DNA of 64,000 nucleotides from Stenotrophomonas maltophilia (GTDB taxonomy: Bacteria; Pseudomonadota; Gammaproteobacteria; Xanthomonadales; Xanthomonadaceae), in NCBI RefSeq assembly GCF_004684085.1, contig NZ_SRHZ01000088.1:33057-97056 (forward strand), in the 5' to 3' direction. The notes beneath the pieces were generated by a model. That model was not told the origin of the DNA, made no database searches, and saw only the letters and a list, made by a program, of their open reading frames with translations. The position numbers were made by a program, and so were the translations under genes. How positions within the stretch are numbered: the first letter of the stretch is position 1; each line of letters begins with the position of its first letter. Positions 24,885 to 33,421 of this stretch are shown here, piece by piece.

Positions 24885-26219
24885 ATGTCCCCGTTGCAGA
24901 CTCTGCTTGCCTCCCACCGCACCGGTGCCAACGTCGGCCTGTACAGCGTCTGCTGCAGCAATGAGCAGGTGCTGCGCGCGGCCATGCACGTGGCCCTGGC
25001 ACATGGCACCGTGCTGCTGATCGAGGCGACCTCCAACCAGGTCGACCAGTTCGGCGGCTACACCGGCATGACCCCGCCGCAGTACCGCGATTACGTCGGT
25101 ACCCTGGCCGACGAAGAAGGCTTCCCGCGCGAGCGGCTGATCCTGGGTGGCGACCACCTCGGCCCAAATGCCTGGCAGAAGCGCCCGGCCGCCGAAGCGA
25201 TGACCCACGCCCGCGTGCTGATCGAAGCCTACGTCGCCGCCGGTTTCCACAAGATCCATCTGGACTGCAGCATGTCCTGCGCGGATGACCCGGTGCCGCT
25301 GCCCGATGCCATCGTCGCCGCGCGTTCGGCCGAGCTGGCTGAAATCGCCGAGCGCACCGCCGGCGAACATGGCTTGCCGCCGCCGGTCTACGTGATCGGT
25401 ACCGAAGTACCGATCCCCGGCGGCGAAGCCTCGCTTGCAGAGGGCCTGCAGGTGACCACGCCGGTCGCCGCCGCGCAGACCCTGGCCATCCACCAGCAGG
25501 CGTTCGACACGCCGCAGCTGCGCGATGCATGGCAGCGCGTGATCGCGATGGTGGTGCAGCCGGGCGTGGACTTCGACCACAGCAGCGTGCACGAATACGA
25601 CGCGGCCGCCGCCAGCACGCTGGCCGGTTTCCTCGAACAGCAGCCGCGCATCGTGTTCGAAGCACACTCCACCGACTACCAGCGCGAAAGCGGCCTGCAC
25701 GCGCTGGTGCGCGACCACTTCGCCATCCTCAAGGTCGGCCCGGCGGCCACCTTCGCCTACCGCGAAGCGCTGTTCGCGCTGGCCGCGATCGAGGCCGAGC
25801 TGCTGCCGGCCGCGCAGTGCTCGCGCCTGCCGCAGGTGCTGGACGAGGTGATGGTGGCGCAGCCGAAGTACTGGCAGTCCTACTACCAGGGCGATGATGC
25901 CGCGCTGCGCCTGCTGCGCAGCTACTCCTTCAGCGACCGTTGCCGCTACTACTGGGGCGAGCCGGCGCTGCTGCAGGCGGTGCAGACCCTGTTCGCCAAT
26001 CTGGAACAGCATGCGCCGCCGCTGGTCCTGCTCAGCCAGTACCTGCCCGAGCAGTACCGCGCCGTGCGCGAAGGCAGCCTGGCCAACACCCCCACCGCAC
26101 TGGTGCAGCACCGTATCGGCCTGTGCCTGGGCGAGTACGCCCGCGCCTGCAGCGCCAACCAGGCCGGAACCCGCACGCAGAACGCAGGCTCGGCTGCCGG
26201 CGTTCCTGCGAACGGCTAA
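24885..26219 (+). CDS. agaZ: GatZ/KbaZ-like tagatose-bisphosphate aldolase subunit (or tagatose-6-P kinase)
   Basis: A 444-aa protein beginning MSPLQTLLASHRTGANVGLYSVC, typical of the GatZ/KbaZ family. Recognisable are LIEATSNQVDQFGGYTGM (about 48-65), GGDHLGPNAWQ (about 87-97) and HLDCSMSCADD (about 125). In enteric bacteria GatZ/KbaZ stabilises the catalytic GatY/KbaY aldolase; the family was earlier annotated as tagatose-6-P kinase. No GatY-type gene is in the window, so which role applies is unclear. CCGGAG precedes ATG 24885. It sits 17 bp after the kinase gene, in the same operon. Confidence 0.82.
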   Translation: MSPLQTLLASHRTGANVGLYSVCCSNEQVLRAAMHVALAHGTVLLIEATSNQVDQFGGYTGMTPPQYRDYVGTLADEEGFPRERLILGGDHLGPNAWQKRPAAEAMTHARVLIEAYVAAGFHKIHLDCSMSCADDPVPLPDAIVAARSAELAEIAERTAGEHGLPPPVYVIGTEVPIPGGEASLAEGLQVTTPVAAAQTLAIHQQAFDTPQLRDAWQRVIAMVVQPGVDFDHSSVHEYDAAAASTLAGFLEQQPRIVFEAHSTDYQRESGLHALVRDHFAILKVGPAATFAYREALFALAAIEAELLPAAQCSRLPQVLDEVMVAQPKYWQSYYQGDDAALRLLRSYSFSDRCRYYWGEPALLQAVQTLFANLEQHAPPLVLLSQYLPEQYRAVREGSLANTPTALVQHRIGLCLGEYARACSANQAGTRTQNAGSAAGVPANG

Positions 26220-26246
26220 TCTCTACCTTTTCCCGCGAAACCGAGA

Positions 26247-27029
26247 ATGGCCATGCGCAACACCCGCTCCCGTCGGCAACAGATCCTGCAGCTGCTGATC
26301 GAGCACGGCTCGGTGCAGGTGGCCGATCTGGTCGAGCGCTTCGGCGTGTCGGCGGTGACCATCCGTGCCGACCTGACCCACTTCGAGTCGCAGGGCCTGG
26401 CCAACCGAACCCATGGCGGCGCCACGCTGGTACGTACGCCGCCGCAGGAACAGGACATCCATGAAAAGGATGCGCTGAACCTTCCGCTGAAAGAATCGAT
26501 CGGCGCGCGCGCCGCGCGCCTGGTGCAGCCCGGCGACAACATCATCATCGACTCCGGCTCGACCACGATGACGCTTGCACGCCATCTGCGCGCGCATCGC
26601 GACGTGACGGTGATGACCAACGGCCTGAACATTGCCTGGGAACTGGCCAATGCAGGGGGCATCACCGTGCTGCTGACCGGCGGCCTGCTGCGCCAGCAGT
26701 CGCTGTCGCTGCAGGGCAGCCAGGCCGAAGCCAGCCTCAACTCGTACAGCTTCGACACCCTGTTCCTGGGCGTGGATGGCCTGGACCTGCAGTTCGGGCT
26801 GACCACCCATGACGAGGCCGAAGCCCGCCTCAATCACCGCATGGTCGAACGTGCGCGCCGCATCGTAGTGCTGACCGACGCCTCCAAGTTCGGCCGCGTC
26901 AGCCTGCACCGCATCGCACTCCTCGATCAGATCCACGCCATCATCACCGACGCCGGCATCGACGACGCAACCCGTGAAGGGCTGCAGCGGTTGGGCATTG
27001 AAGTGATCATCGCCGAGCCCGCCGCATGA
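26247..27029 (+). CDS. agaR: DeoR-family repressor, probable AgaR
   Basis: A 260-aa DeoR/GlpR regulator. The N-terminal winged helix spans about 5-60 (RRQQILQLLIEHGSVQVADLVERF, then VSAVTIRADL). The C-terminal sensor domain has the ISOCOT-like DSGSTTMTLARHL (about 110) and FLGVDGLD (about 172), which binds sugar phosphates in this family. It is in the operon between agaZ and the deacetylase (27-bp and ATGA-overlap junctions), so it probably autoregulates. Likely targets are the TTTCGAAAG elements at 22487, 22522 and 22734. The start could be ATG 26247 or 26253. Confidence 0.85.
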   Translation: MAMRNTRSRRQQILQLLIEHGSVQVADLVERFGVSAVTIRADLTHFESQGLANRTHGGATLVRTPPQEQDIHEKDALNLPLKESIGARAARLVQPGDNIIIDSGSTTMTLARHLRAHRDVTVMTNGLNIAWELANAGGITVLLTGGLLRQQSLSLQGSQAEASLNSYSFDTLFLGVDGLDLQFGLTTHDEAEARLNHRMVERARRIVVLTDASKFGRVSLHRIALLDQIHAIITDAGIDDATREGLQRLGIEVIIAEPAA

Positions 27030-28138
27030 CCGACACCCGTTCCCTGCAGGGCCGCATCCTCACGCCACTGGGTTGGCGGCGTGGCACTGTCCACTTCGAT
27101 TCGCACGTGCGCCAGCTGCAGGTGGACGACCACAGCGGCGCTGACGACCTGCAGCTGCCGGTGATCCTGCCCGGCTTCATCGACCTGCACGTGCACGGTG
27201 CGGCCGGCGTGGATCTGATGCAGGGCGGCGAGGTGGCACGCACCATCGCCCGCACCCATCTGCGCTTCGGCACCACCACGCTGCTGGCCACCACCATGAC
27301 CGCCGGGCTGGACGAGATCGAGCACGCGCTGCAGGGTGTGGCCGCCACCATGGCTGCGCCCGATGCCGAGGCCGCCTGCATCGCCGGCGTGCATCTGGAA
27401 GGGCCGTTCATCAGCCCGCAGCGGCTGGGCGCACAACCCAACCGCACGATCGAGGCGACGCTGGGGCTGGTGCAGCAACTGCATGCGCTGGCGCCGATCA
27501 GGGTGATGACGCTGGCACCAGAGATCGGCGAGCACACCGCGCTGATACCCGCGCTTTCGGCAATGGGCATCCGTGTGCAGCTGGGCCACAGCGCCGGTAC
27601 CTACGAAGAGGGTGTTGCTGCGCTGCAGGCAGGTGCGTCCGGCTTCACCCATCTGTTCAACGGCATGACCGGCGTCGATCACTATCGCCCGGGCATTGCG
27701 GCGGCGGCACTGGCGCATGCGCAGTACGCCGAGATCATTCCTGACCTGCAGCACATCCATCCCGGCGTGATCCGCTTGGCCGCGCGCGCGATTCCACGCC
27801 TGTACGCGGTGACCGACGCCACCGCCGCCACCGGCATGCCCGATGGCGAGTACGCGCTGGGCGAACAGCGCGTGCACAAGTGCGGCGGCTGTGTGCGACT
27901 GGCCACCGGTTCGCTGGCCGGCAGCGCGCTGACCATGGACCAGGCGCTGCGCAACCTGGTGCGCGTCGGCCTGGGGCTGGCCGACGCCTCGCAGCGTGTT
28001 TCTACTTTCCCGGCCGACTACCTGGGCCTGAGCGATCGCGGCCGCATCGCGCCCGACGCCCGTGCCGACCTGGTAGTGCTGGATGCGGAACTGCGCTTGC
28101 AGCAGGTGGTGGTGGGCGGGCGCGTAGTCGATTTGTAG
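27026..28138 (+). CDS. agaA: N-acetylgalactosamine/glucosamine-6-phosphate deacetylase
   Basis: A 370-aa amidohydrolase of the NagA/AgaA family that removes acetate from GalNAc-6-P. Metal and catalytic motifs: PGFIDLHVHGAAG (about 49), GVHLEGPFI (about 122), LGHSAGTYEEG (about 189), GFTHLFNGM (about 208) and VTDATAATG (about 263), the last with the catalytic Asp. The ATG overlaps agaR (ATGA). The pathway neighbours favour AgaA over NagA. Its TAG stop codon lies inside a GTAG-type REP sequence (28135). Confidence 0.88.
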   Translation: MTDTRSLQGRILTPLGWRRGTVHFDSHVRQLQVDDHSGADDLQLPVILPGFIDLHVHGAAGVDLMQGGEVARTIARTHLRFGTTTLLATTMTAGLDEIEHALQGVAATMAAPDAEAACIAGVHLEGPFISPQRLGAQPNRTIEATLGLVQQLHALAPIRVMTLAPEIGEHTALIPALSAMGIRVQLGHSAGTYEEGVAALQAGASGFTHLFNGMTGVDHYRPGIAAAALAHAQYAEIIPDLQHIHPGVIRLAARAIPRLYAVTDATAATGMPDGEYALGEQRVHKCGGCVRLATGSLAGSALTMDQALRNLVRVGLGLADASQRVSTFPADYLGLSDRGRIAPDARADLVVLDAELRLQQVVVGGRVVDL

Positions 28139-28275
28139 AGTCGAGCCATGCTCGACTCACCGCGCAGCGCGCGGTGCGGGGAACCTCGATATCGGAACGA
28201 AGAGCAGTCGAGCATGGCTCGACTCTACAGAAAGCAATCTGCGACGAACCGTCGCCGGGCATGGCCCGGCGCTAC
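28135..28275. repeat. three GTAG-type REP hairpins between agaA and the sugar porter
   Basis: 28135-28158 (GTAG + AGTCGAGC/GCTCGACT), 28206-28228 (inverted copy of the same, ending CTAC) and 28254-28275 (GCCGGGC/GCCCGGC + GCTAC). The first two form an inverted doublet. The GTAG of the first supplies the agaA stop codon. The third ends 14 bp before the porter ATG, whose ribosome site AGGA follows it directly. Confidence 0.88.
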
Positions 28276-28289
28276 CACAGGAACTGCCG

Positions 28290-30065
28290 ATGACCGCAAG
28301 CACCGCTCCGCGCTGGCCCGTACGCTACCTGCTCTTCATCGGCGGCCTCGGTGGCCTGTTGTACGGCATCGATATCGGCATCATCGCCGGTGCCCTGCCC
28401 TACCTTGAGGCCACCGCCAGCCACGCCTGGCAGCTCAGCAGCCAGCAACTCGGCTTCGTGGTGGCGGCGGTACTGCTGGGCAGCGTGTTGTCCTCGCTGT
28501 TCGCCGGCATGGTCGCCGACCTGATCGGCCGTCGCGGCGCGATGCTGCTGGCCGGCCTGCTGTTCACCGCATCGATCCCGATCATGGCGCTGGCCTCCGG
28601 CTACACCCCGCTGCTGCTGGGGCGCCTGCTGCAGGGCATCAGTGGCGGGCTGATCGGTGTGGTCATTCCGCTGTACCTGGCCGAAGTGCTCAGTCCCGAA
28701 CGACGCGGGCGCGGTGCGGCCATGTTCCAGTTGCTGCTGACCGTTGGCCTGGTGCTGGCGGCCCTGATCGGCCTGTACCACGCCCACGCAGTGGATGCCG
28801 CCACCGAAGCCGTGCGCTCGCTGCCGGTGGCACAGCAGGCGCAGGAACTGTTCACGGTGAAGGACCACGCCTGGCGCACCATCTTCTGGACCTGCCTGGC
28901 GCCGGGCCTGCTGTTCTGCGCCGGTATCTTCTGGCTGTCCGAATCACCGCGCTGGCTGGTGCGCCGTGGCCGCATCGAGGATGCCCGTCGCAGCCTGCAG
29001 CGCGTCCTCCCCGCTGCCGACGTGGAGCCTACGCTGGCGCAGATCCAGGCGCCGGAATCGAGCAGCAGCGGCAAGCGCGACCCCCTGCTCAGCCGCCGCT
29101 ACGTGGTGCCGTTCGTGCTGGCCTGCGTGGTGCTGGCCTGCACCCAGGCCACCGGCATCAACTCGGTGCTGGCGTACGCGGTGAACATCCTCAACCAGGC
29201 CGGTCTGTCCGGCTCGGTGGCCAACGGCGCCGACGTGGCGATCAAGCTGCTCAACGCGGTGATGACCGTAGTTGCGCTGCTGCTGGTCGATCGCAAGGGC
29301 CGCAAGTTCCTGCTGATGCTCGGCAGTGGCGGCATCTGCGTGGCCCTGCTGGCGGCGGCCACGCTGTTCTTCCAGGCCGAGCGCGGCCGCGCCGATGTGC
29401 AGCCGCAGCTGCAGGCGGCGGTCAGCGGCGACGGCCTGCGGCTGGTGCTGGACGACGCGCAGTGGCAGCGCCTGGGCGGTGGCATCGACAGCGAAGGCCG
29501 ACCGATGCAGCTGACGGTGTCGTACGCCTACGGCGACTTCACCAACGTGCGCGCCCTGCGCAGCGACAACCTGACCGACCGCGAGCTGCGCGTGGAACGC
29601 GCGGGCACCGTGCAGCCGGACAGCGTCATCGGCGCGTTCTTCCGCACCCTGCACCTGAACCCCTTCGCCGACCCGGCCAGCGCCACGCACGCACCGCTGC
29701 GCATCGAACAGGCGCACATCGGACCGATCCCGCCGCCCGCGCATGGCTGGGCCGTAGCCACCTGCATCCTGGTGTTCGTGGCCTTCTTCGCCGTGGGCCC
29801 GGGCGTGTGCGTTTGGTTGGCGCTGTCCGAGCTGATGCCCAACCGCATCCGCTCCAATGGCATGAGCATCGCGCTGCTGATCAACCAGTTCGTATCGACC
29901 ACCATCGCCGCGATCTTCCTGCCCACGGTGGGGCACTACGGCTACGCCAGCATGTTCCTGTTCTGGGCCGGCTGCACCTTCGTGTTCTTCCTGGTGGCCG
30001 CGTTCTGGCTGCCGGAAACCAAGGGCAAGTCGCTGGAAGAGATCGAAGCGCGGTTCGCCCGGTAA
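28290..30065 (+). CDS. MFS sugar porter with large extracytoplasmic insertion
   Basis: A 591-aa major-facilitator sugar transporter. Family motifs: GLLYGIDIGIIAGALPY (TM1), DLIGRRGAM, LAEVLSPERRGRGA, WLSESPRWLVRRGR, CTQATGINSV (TM7 region) and LPETKGKSLEEIE near the end. Sugar porters usually have about 460-500 residues. The extra length is mainly a hydrophilic block at about residues 365-482, between the TM9 and TM10 equivalents, plus a smaller one before TM6 (about 165-190). It is predicted to import GalNAc or a related sugar released in the periplasm. It is the last gene of the plus-strand arm. Confidence 0.85.
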   Translation: MTASTAPRWPVRYLLFIGGLGGLLYGIDIGIIAGALPYLEATASHAWQLSSQQLGFVVAAVLLGSVLSSLFAGMVADLIGRRGAMLLAGLLFTASIPIMALASGYTPLLLGRLLQGISGGLIGVVIPLYLAEVLSPERRGRGAAMFQLLLTVGLVLAALIGLYHAHAVDAATEAVRSLPVAQQAQELFTVKDHAWRTIFWTCLAPGLLFCAGIFWLSESPRWLVRRGRIEDARRSLQRVLPAADVEPTLAQIQAPESSSSGKRDPLLSRRYVVPFVLACVVLACTQATGINSVLAYAVNILNQAGLSGSVANGADVAIKLLNAVMTVVALLLVDRKGRKFLLMLGSGGICVALLAAATLFFQAERGRADVQPQLQAAVSGDGLRLVLDDAQWQRLGGGIDSEGRPMQLTVSYAYGDFTNVRALRSDNLTDRELRVERAGTVQPDSVIGAFFRTLHLNPFADPASATHAPLRIEQAHIGPIPPPAHGWAVATCILVFVAFFAVGPGVCVWLALSELMPNRIRSNGMSIALLINQFVSTTIAAIFLPTVGHYGYASMFLFWAGCTFVFFLVAAFWLPETKGKSLEEIEARFAR

Positions 30066-30117
30066 CGGTCGGTCTTCGTCAACCTCCGCGCGCAGCGCGG
30101 GGGTGTTGGCGCGCCCG

Positions 30118-30588
30118 TCATTCGCCCGTGATGTGCCGGGCCAGCGCCTGCGCTTCGGCAACGCTGGGCAACCCGCTCAGCATCATCGATTCGCCGAACG
30201 GCCCCTGCACCGTCGCCACCATCAGCACGCGGCCATCCACGCTGATCGCCGCACGCTGGCCGACCAGCGCTGCTGTGCCCTCGTGGATGCGCTGGTGCGC
30301 TTCAGGCCGATAGCGGATCTGCAGGCCGGGCTGCTGGCCCGCGTCCAGTACATAGCGCACATCGGCAATGTCGGCACTGCCGGCAATCGGCGGCTCGCGC
30401 AGGGCCAGGGTTTCGCCCTGCCACTGCACCGGTGTGCCCTTGCCGGCCGCATCGACCGCGCTCAGTCGCACATCCACGCCCGGGCGCGGCGCATGCTCCT
30501 TGCCGGCCAGCGCGCCGGGTGTGGCACCTGGCATGCAACCGCTCAGGCCCCATGCCGCCGCCAGCGCCAGCGGAAGCGCAACTCTCAC
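30118..30588 (-). CDS. lipoprotein, unknown function
   Basis: A 156-aa product. GTG 30588 overlaps the TGA of the upstream HdeD-like gene (GTGA). The N-terminus ends in LSGC, a lipobox. The mature domain contains IADVRYVLDAGQQPGLQIRY and ends LPSVAEAQALARHITGE, which resembles the small periplasmic SecD-head-like fold with a substrate-clamp beta-alpha unit, but I am not sure. The gene is convergent with the sugar porter. Confidence 0.65.
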   Translation of the reverse strand: MRVALPLALAAAWGLSGCMPGATPGALAGKEHAPRPGVDVRLSAVDAAGKGTPVQWQGETLALREPPIAGSADIADVRYVLDAGQQPGLQIRYRPEAHQRIHEGTAALVGQRAAISVDGRVLMVATVQGPFGESMMLSGLPSVAEAQALARHITGE

Positions 30589-31136
30589 TTCAGCTTCCGC
30601 AGCTTGAATGCCACCACCACCTGCAGCAACCCGTACAGCAGGCTGCCGATGCCGATCCACAGTGTGGTTACCGCCACGCCCGCATACGGGTTGGCCGCGA
30701 ACAGCAGGCCCAGCACTACCGCCAGCACGCCACTGAGAATCAGCAGCCACTCGCCCTGGATCTGCTTGCGCACGCGGATCGCGAACACGATGCGATAGAT
30801 GCCGGCCACCAGCAGCCACGCCGCCAGGAACAGCACCAGCACGCTGGCGGTGGCCAGCGGATTGATCACCGCCAGGATGCCGAATCCCAACGAGGCGATG
30901 GCATACAGCGCCAGCCATCCGCGCGAGGCACCACTGCCGCCGCTGATCAGTGCGAACAGGCTGATGACGCCTTCAACGATGGCCATCACGCCCAGTGTCC
31001 ACGCCAGTGCCATCGCTGCGGACAGCGGCCAGCCAATGGCAACGATGCCGAAACCCAGTGCGACGAGCCCGTACAGCAGCAGGATCCACCAGCTGCGCCC
31101 AACCGCCGACAGCAAGGGAGACAAGGGGGAATTCAT
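30585..31136 (-). CDS. HdeD-family membrane protein (DUF308)
   Basis: A 183-aa protein with six predicted transmembrane helices in repeated pairs (WWILLLYGLVALGFGI, AMALAWTLGVMAIVEG, LYAIASLGFGILAVI and so on). This matches the HdeD/DUF308 family, linked to acid resistance in E. coli. GGAG five bases before ATG 31136 favours this over GTG 31142. It is translationally coupled to the lipoprotein gene downstream. Confidence 0.82.
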   Translation of the reverse strand: MNSPLSPLLSAVGRSWWILLLYGLVALGFGIVAIGWPLSAAMALAWTLGVMAIVEGVISLFALISGGSGASRGWLALYAIASLGFGILAVINPLATASVLVLFLAAWLLVAGIYRIVFAIRVRKQIQGEWLLILSGVLAVVLGLLFAANPYAGVAVTTLWIGIGSLLYGLLQVVVAFKLRKLK

Positions 31137-31194
31137 GGCCACTCCTTCGATCCGGAACCGGCCTCATCCTAGCCCCTGTGGATGAAGAGGGCGA

Positions 31195-31884
31195 TCACGG
31201 CGCCCGCGCACAGACCCACACACGCACCTCCGCAGCGCCCGCCAGACGCAGCGTCTCGACGACCTCCATCACCGTACTGCCGGTGGTCATCACATCATCG
31301 ACCACAGTCAGTCGCCTTGGCACGGAACCACGCACGTCGAACGCATCGAACAGGTTTTCCCTGCGCTGTTCGGCCGTGCGCTCGGACTGCGGTGCGGTGT
31401 GGCGGCGCCGGTACAGCCCGTGCCAGACCGGCATCGGCAGCAGGCGGCACAGCTCTGCGGCCTGGTTGTAGCCGCGCTGGCGCAGCCGACGGTTGTGCAG
31501 CGGCACCGGCACCAGCGGTGGACACCACCAGGGCGGCGGTGCGCGCTGCATCAGCTGCGCGAGCAGGCGTCCGGCTGCGAGATCCTGATGGAACTTGTAA
31601 CGCACCAGCAGCTGGTCGACCGGCGGCGGGTACAGCAGGCTGGCGTGGGTGGCCGTCTGTGGCGGCGACTCCTCGCGGCAGGTGCCGCAGACGATCAACG
31701 CGGTGTCGGGCAACGGCAACGCGCAGCGCAGGCAGGCCCGGCCCGCCCAGGGCAGTCCTGCAAGGCAGGCGTCGCAGAGGTCGAGTTCATCGTTGCCCGG
31801 ATCACCACAGACCATGCAACGAAGCGGTAGCAGCACGCGAAGTGCTGCATGCATGTGGCGACCCGCGTCGAAGAAGGCAGACAT
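31195..31884 (-). CDS. comF: ComF/GntX-family phosphoribosyltransferase-like protein
   Basis: A 229-aa protein with an N-terminal zinc-ribbon (CMVCG, CDAC, CLRC and CGTC pairs, about residues 23-70) and a type I phosphoribosyltransferase domain. The PRPP loop is LTVVDDVMTTGST (about 190). ComF/GntX proteins support DNA uptake or use of DNA as nutrient. The conserved RGYNQAAEL segment is about residue 137. In relatives comF often lies next to bioB; here they are 6.6 kb apart. Confidence 0.9.
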   Translation of the reverse strand: MSAFFDAGRHMHAALRVLLPLRCMVCGDPGNDELDLCDACLAGLPWAGRACLRCALPLPDTALIVCGTCREESPPQTATHASLLYPPPVDQLLVRYKFHQDLAAGRLLAQLMQRAPPPWWCPPLVPVPLHNRRLRQRGYNQAAELCRLLPMPVWHGLYRRRHTAPQSERTAEQRRENLFDAFDVRGSVPRRLTVVDDVMTTGSTVMEVVETLRLAGAAEVRVWVCARAP

Positions 31885-31980
31885 GCGCTTCAGCGTGACG
31901 CAGCCGTCAGCGCATTGCCATCGGGGGTGTCCTCAACGAGCCGTAAGGGTTTTGTCGCCCACCCACTGCCCCCGATCACC

Positions 31981-33150
31981 TCACCGCGTTGGCGCCGGTG
32001 CCGCATCCACCCGGGTGCGATACACCATGTACGGCTTCTGCCGGCGATCCAGGCCACCATTGAATCCAGCCTGCCGATGCAGCTGGTTGGCGGTGAAGTA
32101 CAGGTAGCCATCGGGCCCCATCGACAAGGTATCGGGCCACAGGATGCGTGGGTCGTGCACCACGGTCGTCCAGCGCCCCTGCGCATCACGGGCATGGATG
32201 GCGTTGTGTTCGTAGTCGCTCGCATACAGCCGGCCGTTGGCGTCCATTTCCATGCCATCGGATGCCCCCTTGTCGCCCAGGTCGACCACGGCCGCAGCCA
32301 GCGCCGCTTCACTTACTTTGGGATCGCGCAGCAAGGCGGTGGGCACGCTGTACAGATGGCGGCTGGACAACGGGGTATAGAAAAGCGTCGCGCCATCCGG
32401 CGACAACGCAATGCCATCGGCAGCCACGGTAAACGGCTGCGACGTTCCATCGGCGTTGCGCAGCCGCATCTGCTGTCCTTCCACGATCGGCACGAACGCG
32501 GGATCGGCCGACGTCGACACGTGGCCGATCAGGCGCTTGGACGCGGCGCCGGTAGCGAGGTCGATCACGATGATGCCGCCGATGCCGCTCAGCGACGAGT
32601 CGGTCACGTAGGCCACGCCCTCGCGACCAACACGGAAATCGAAGCGCATATCGTTGACGTAGGTGCGCGCATCGATGACGTTGGCCGGGAACACCAGCGT
32701 TCTGGCCACGGTATTGGTGGCCAGATCGATCGCCACCAGCTTGGCGCCGCCGGCCTGCGGCGCGGAAAAGCCCGGTGCGGCGGTGTCCAGTACCCACAGG
32801 CGACCCTGGCCATCGGTCACCACGCTCTGCACGCTGATGAAGTGGGCCGCCGGGTCGGGATCGTCCTTGCGGTTGATGCGCGCATCCGGATAGGGCACGG
32901 CACGGCCATCGCGCCACTCGGCCACGCTGTAGGCCACTTCATCGCCCCACCGCGGGAAGTTGACGAAAATTCGACCGGTTTCGGAGACCGCCACACTGGT
33001 AGGCATGGCGCCCTCGAAACGCGCCACCGGCTCGATGATGCCGATGCTGCGTTCGCTGGGCAGCACAGGCGTGCCTGCCAGCGCCAGCGCGGGGGAACTG
33101 GCCAGGGCCAGGACGGCAGCCGCCAGGCTGCGGATACGGCAGTTGATCAT
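31981..33150 (-). CDS. secreted major royal jelly protein-like beta-propeller
   Basis: A 389-aa protein with a signal peptide (about 1-26, ALALAG). The body is a six-bladed propeller of the MRJP/yellow family: GRIFVNFPRWGDE (about 62), GRLWVLDTAAPGF (about 116), YVNDMRFDF (about 160), GIALSPDGATLFYTPLSS (about 252) and FTANQLHRQ (about 360). Bacterial members are sometimes named L-dopachrome tautomerase-related, but enzymatic activity is unproven. It is probably periplasmic. It stands alone. The 270-bp gap upstream (33151-33421) holds no recognisable gene. Confidence 0.8.
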   Translation of the reverse strand: MINCRIRSLAAAVLALASSPALALAGTPVLPSERSIGIIEPVARFEGAMPTSVAVSETGRIFVNFPRWGDEVAYSVAEWRDGRAVPYPDARINRKDDPDPAAHFISVQSVVTDGQGRLWVLDTAAPGFSAPQAGGAKLVAIDLATNTVARTLVFPANVIDARTYVNDMRFDFRVGREGVAYVTDSSLSGIGGIIVIDLATGAASKRLIGHVSTSADPAFVPIVEGQQMRLRNADGTSQPFTVAADGIALSPDGATLFYTPLSSRHLYSVPTALLRDPKVSEAALAAAVVDLGDKGASDGMEMDANGRLYASDYEHNAIHARDAQGRWTTVVHDPRILWPDTLSMGPDGYLYFTANQLHRQAGFNGGLDRRQKPYMVYRTRVDAAPAPTR

Positions 33151-33421
33151 CGTCGCTCTCGATGCAGGTCCGGGTGCAGCCCCGGTGTCGACGCATCTTC
33201 AGCGGCGCGCCCAGCGTCGGGTAGACGGCGCAAGGGGAAATCAGCTTCACTACAGGAGTGAAGATGGAGCACGGATTGATCTCATTGATCGCGGTAATGC
33301 TTGCCGTCTATCGACGTCTCCAGCACGCGTGGTTGCCAGGCAGGTCGGCGTCCGCGCATTGCCCTGCCCCGGATCGGAGGGGCAGAGTGTGGTCAGGGCG
33401 GCGCCTGCCGGCGCAGAACGG

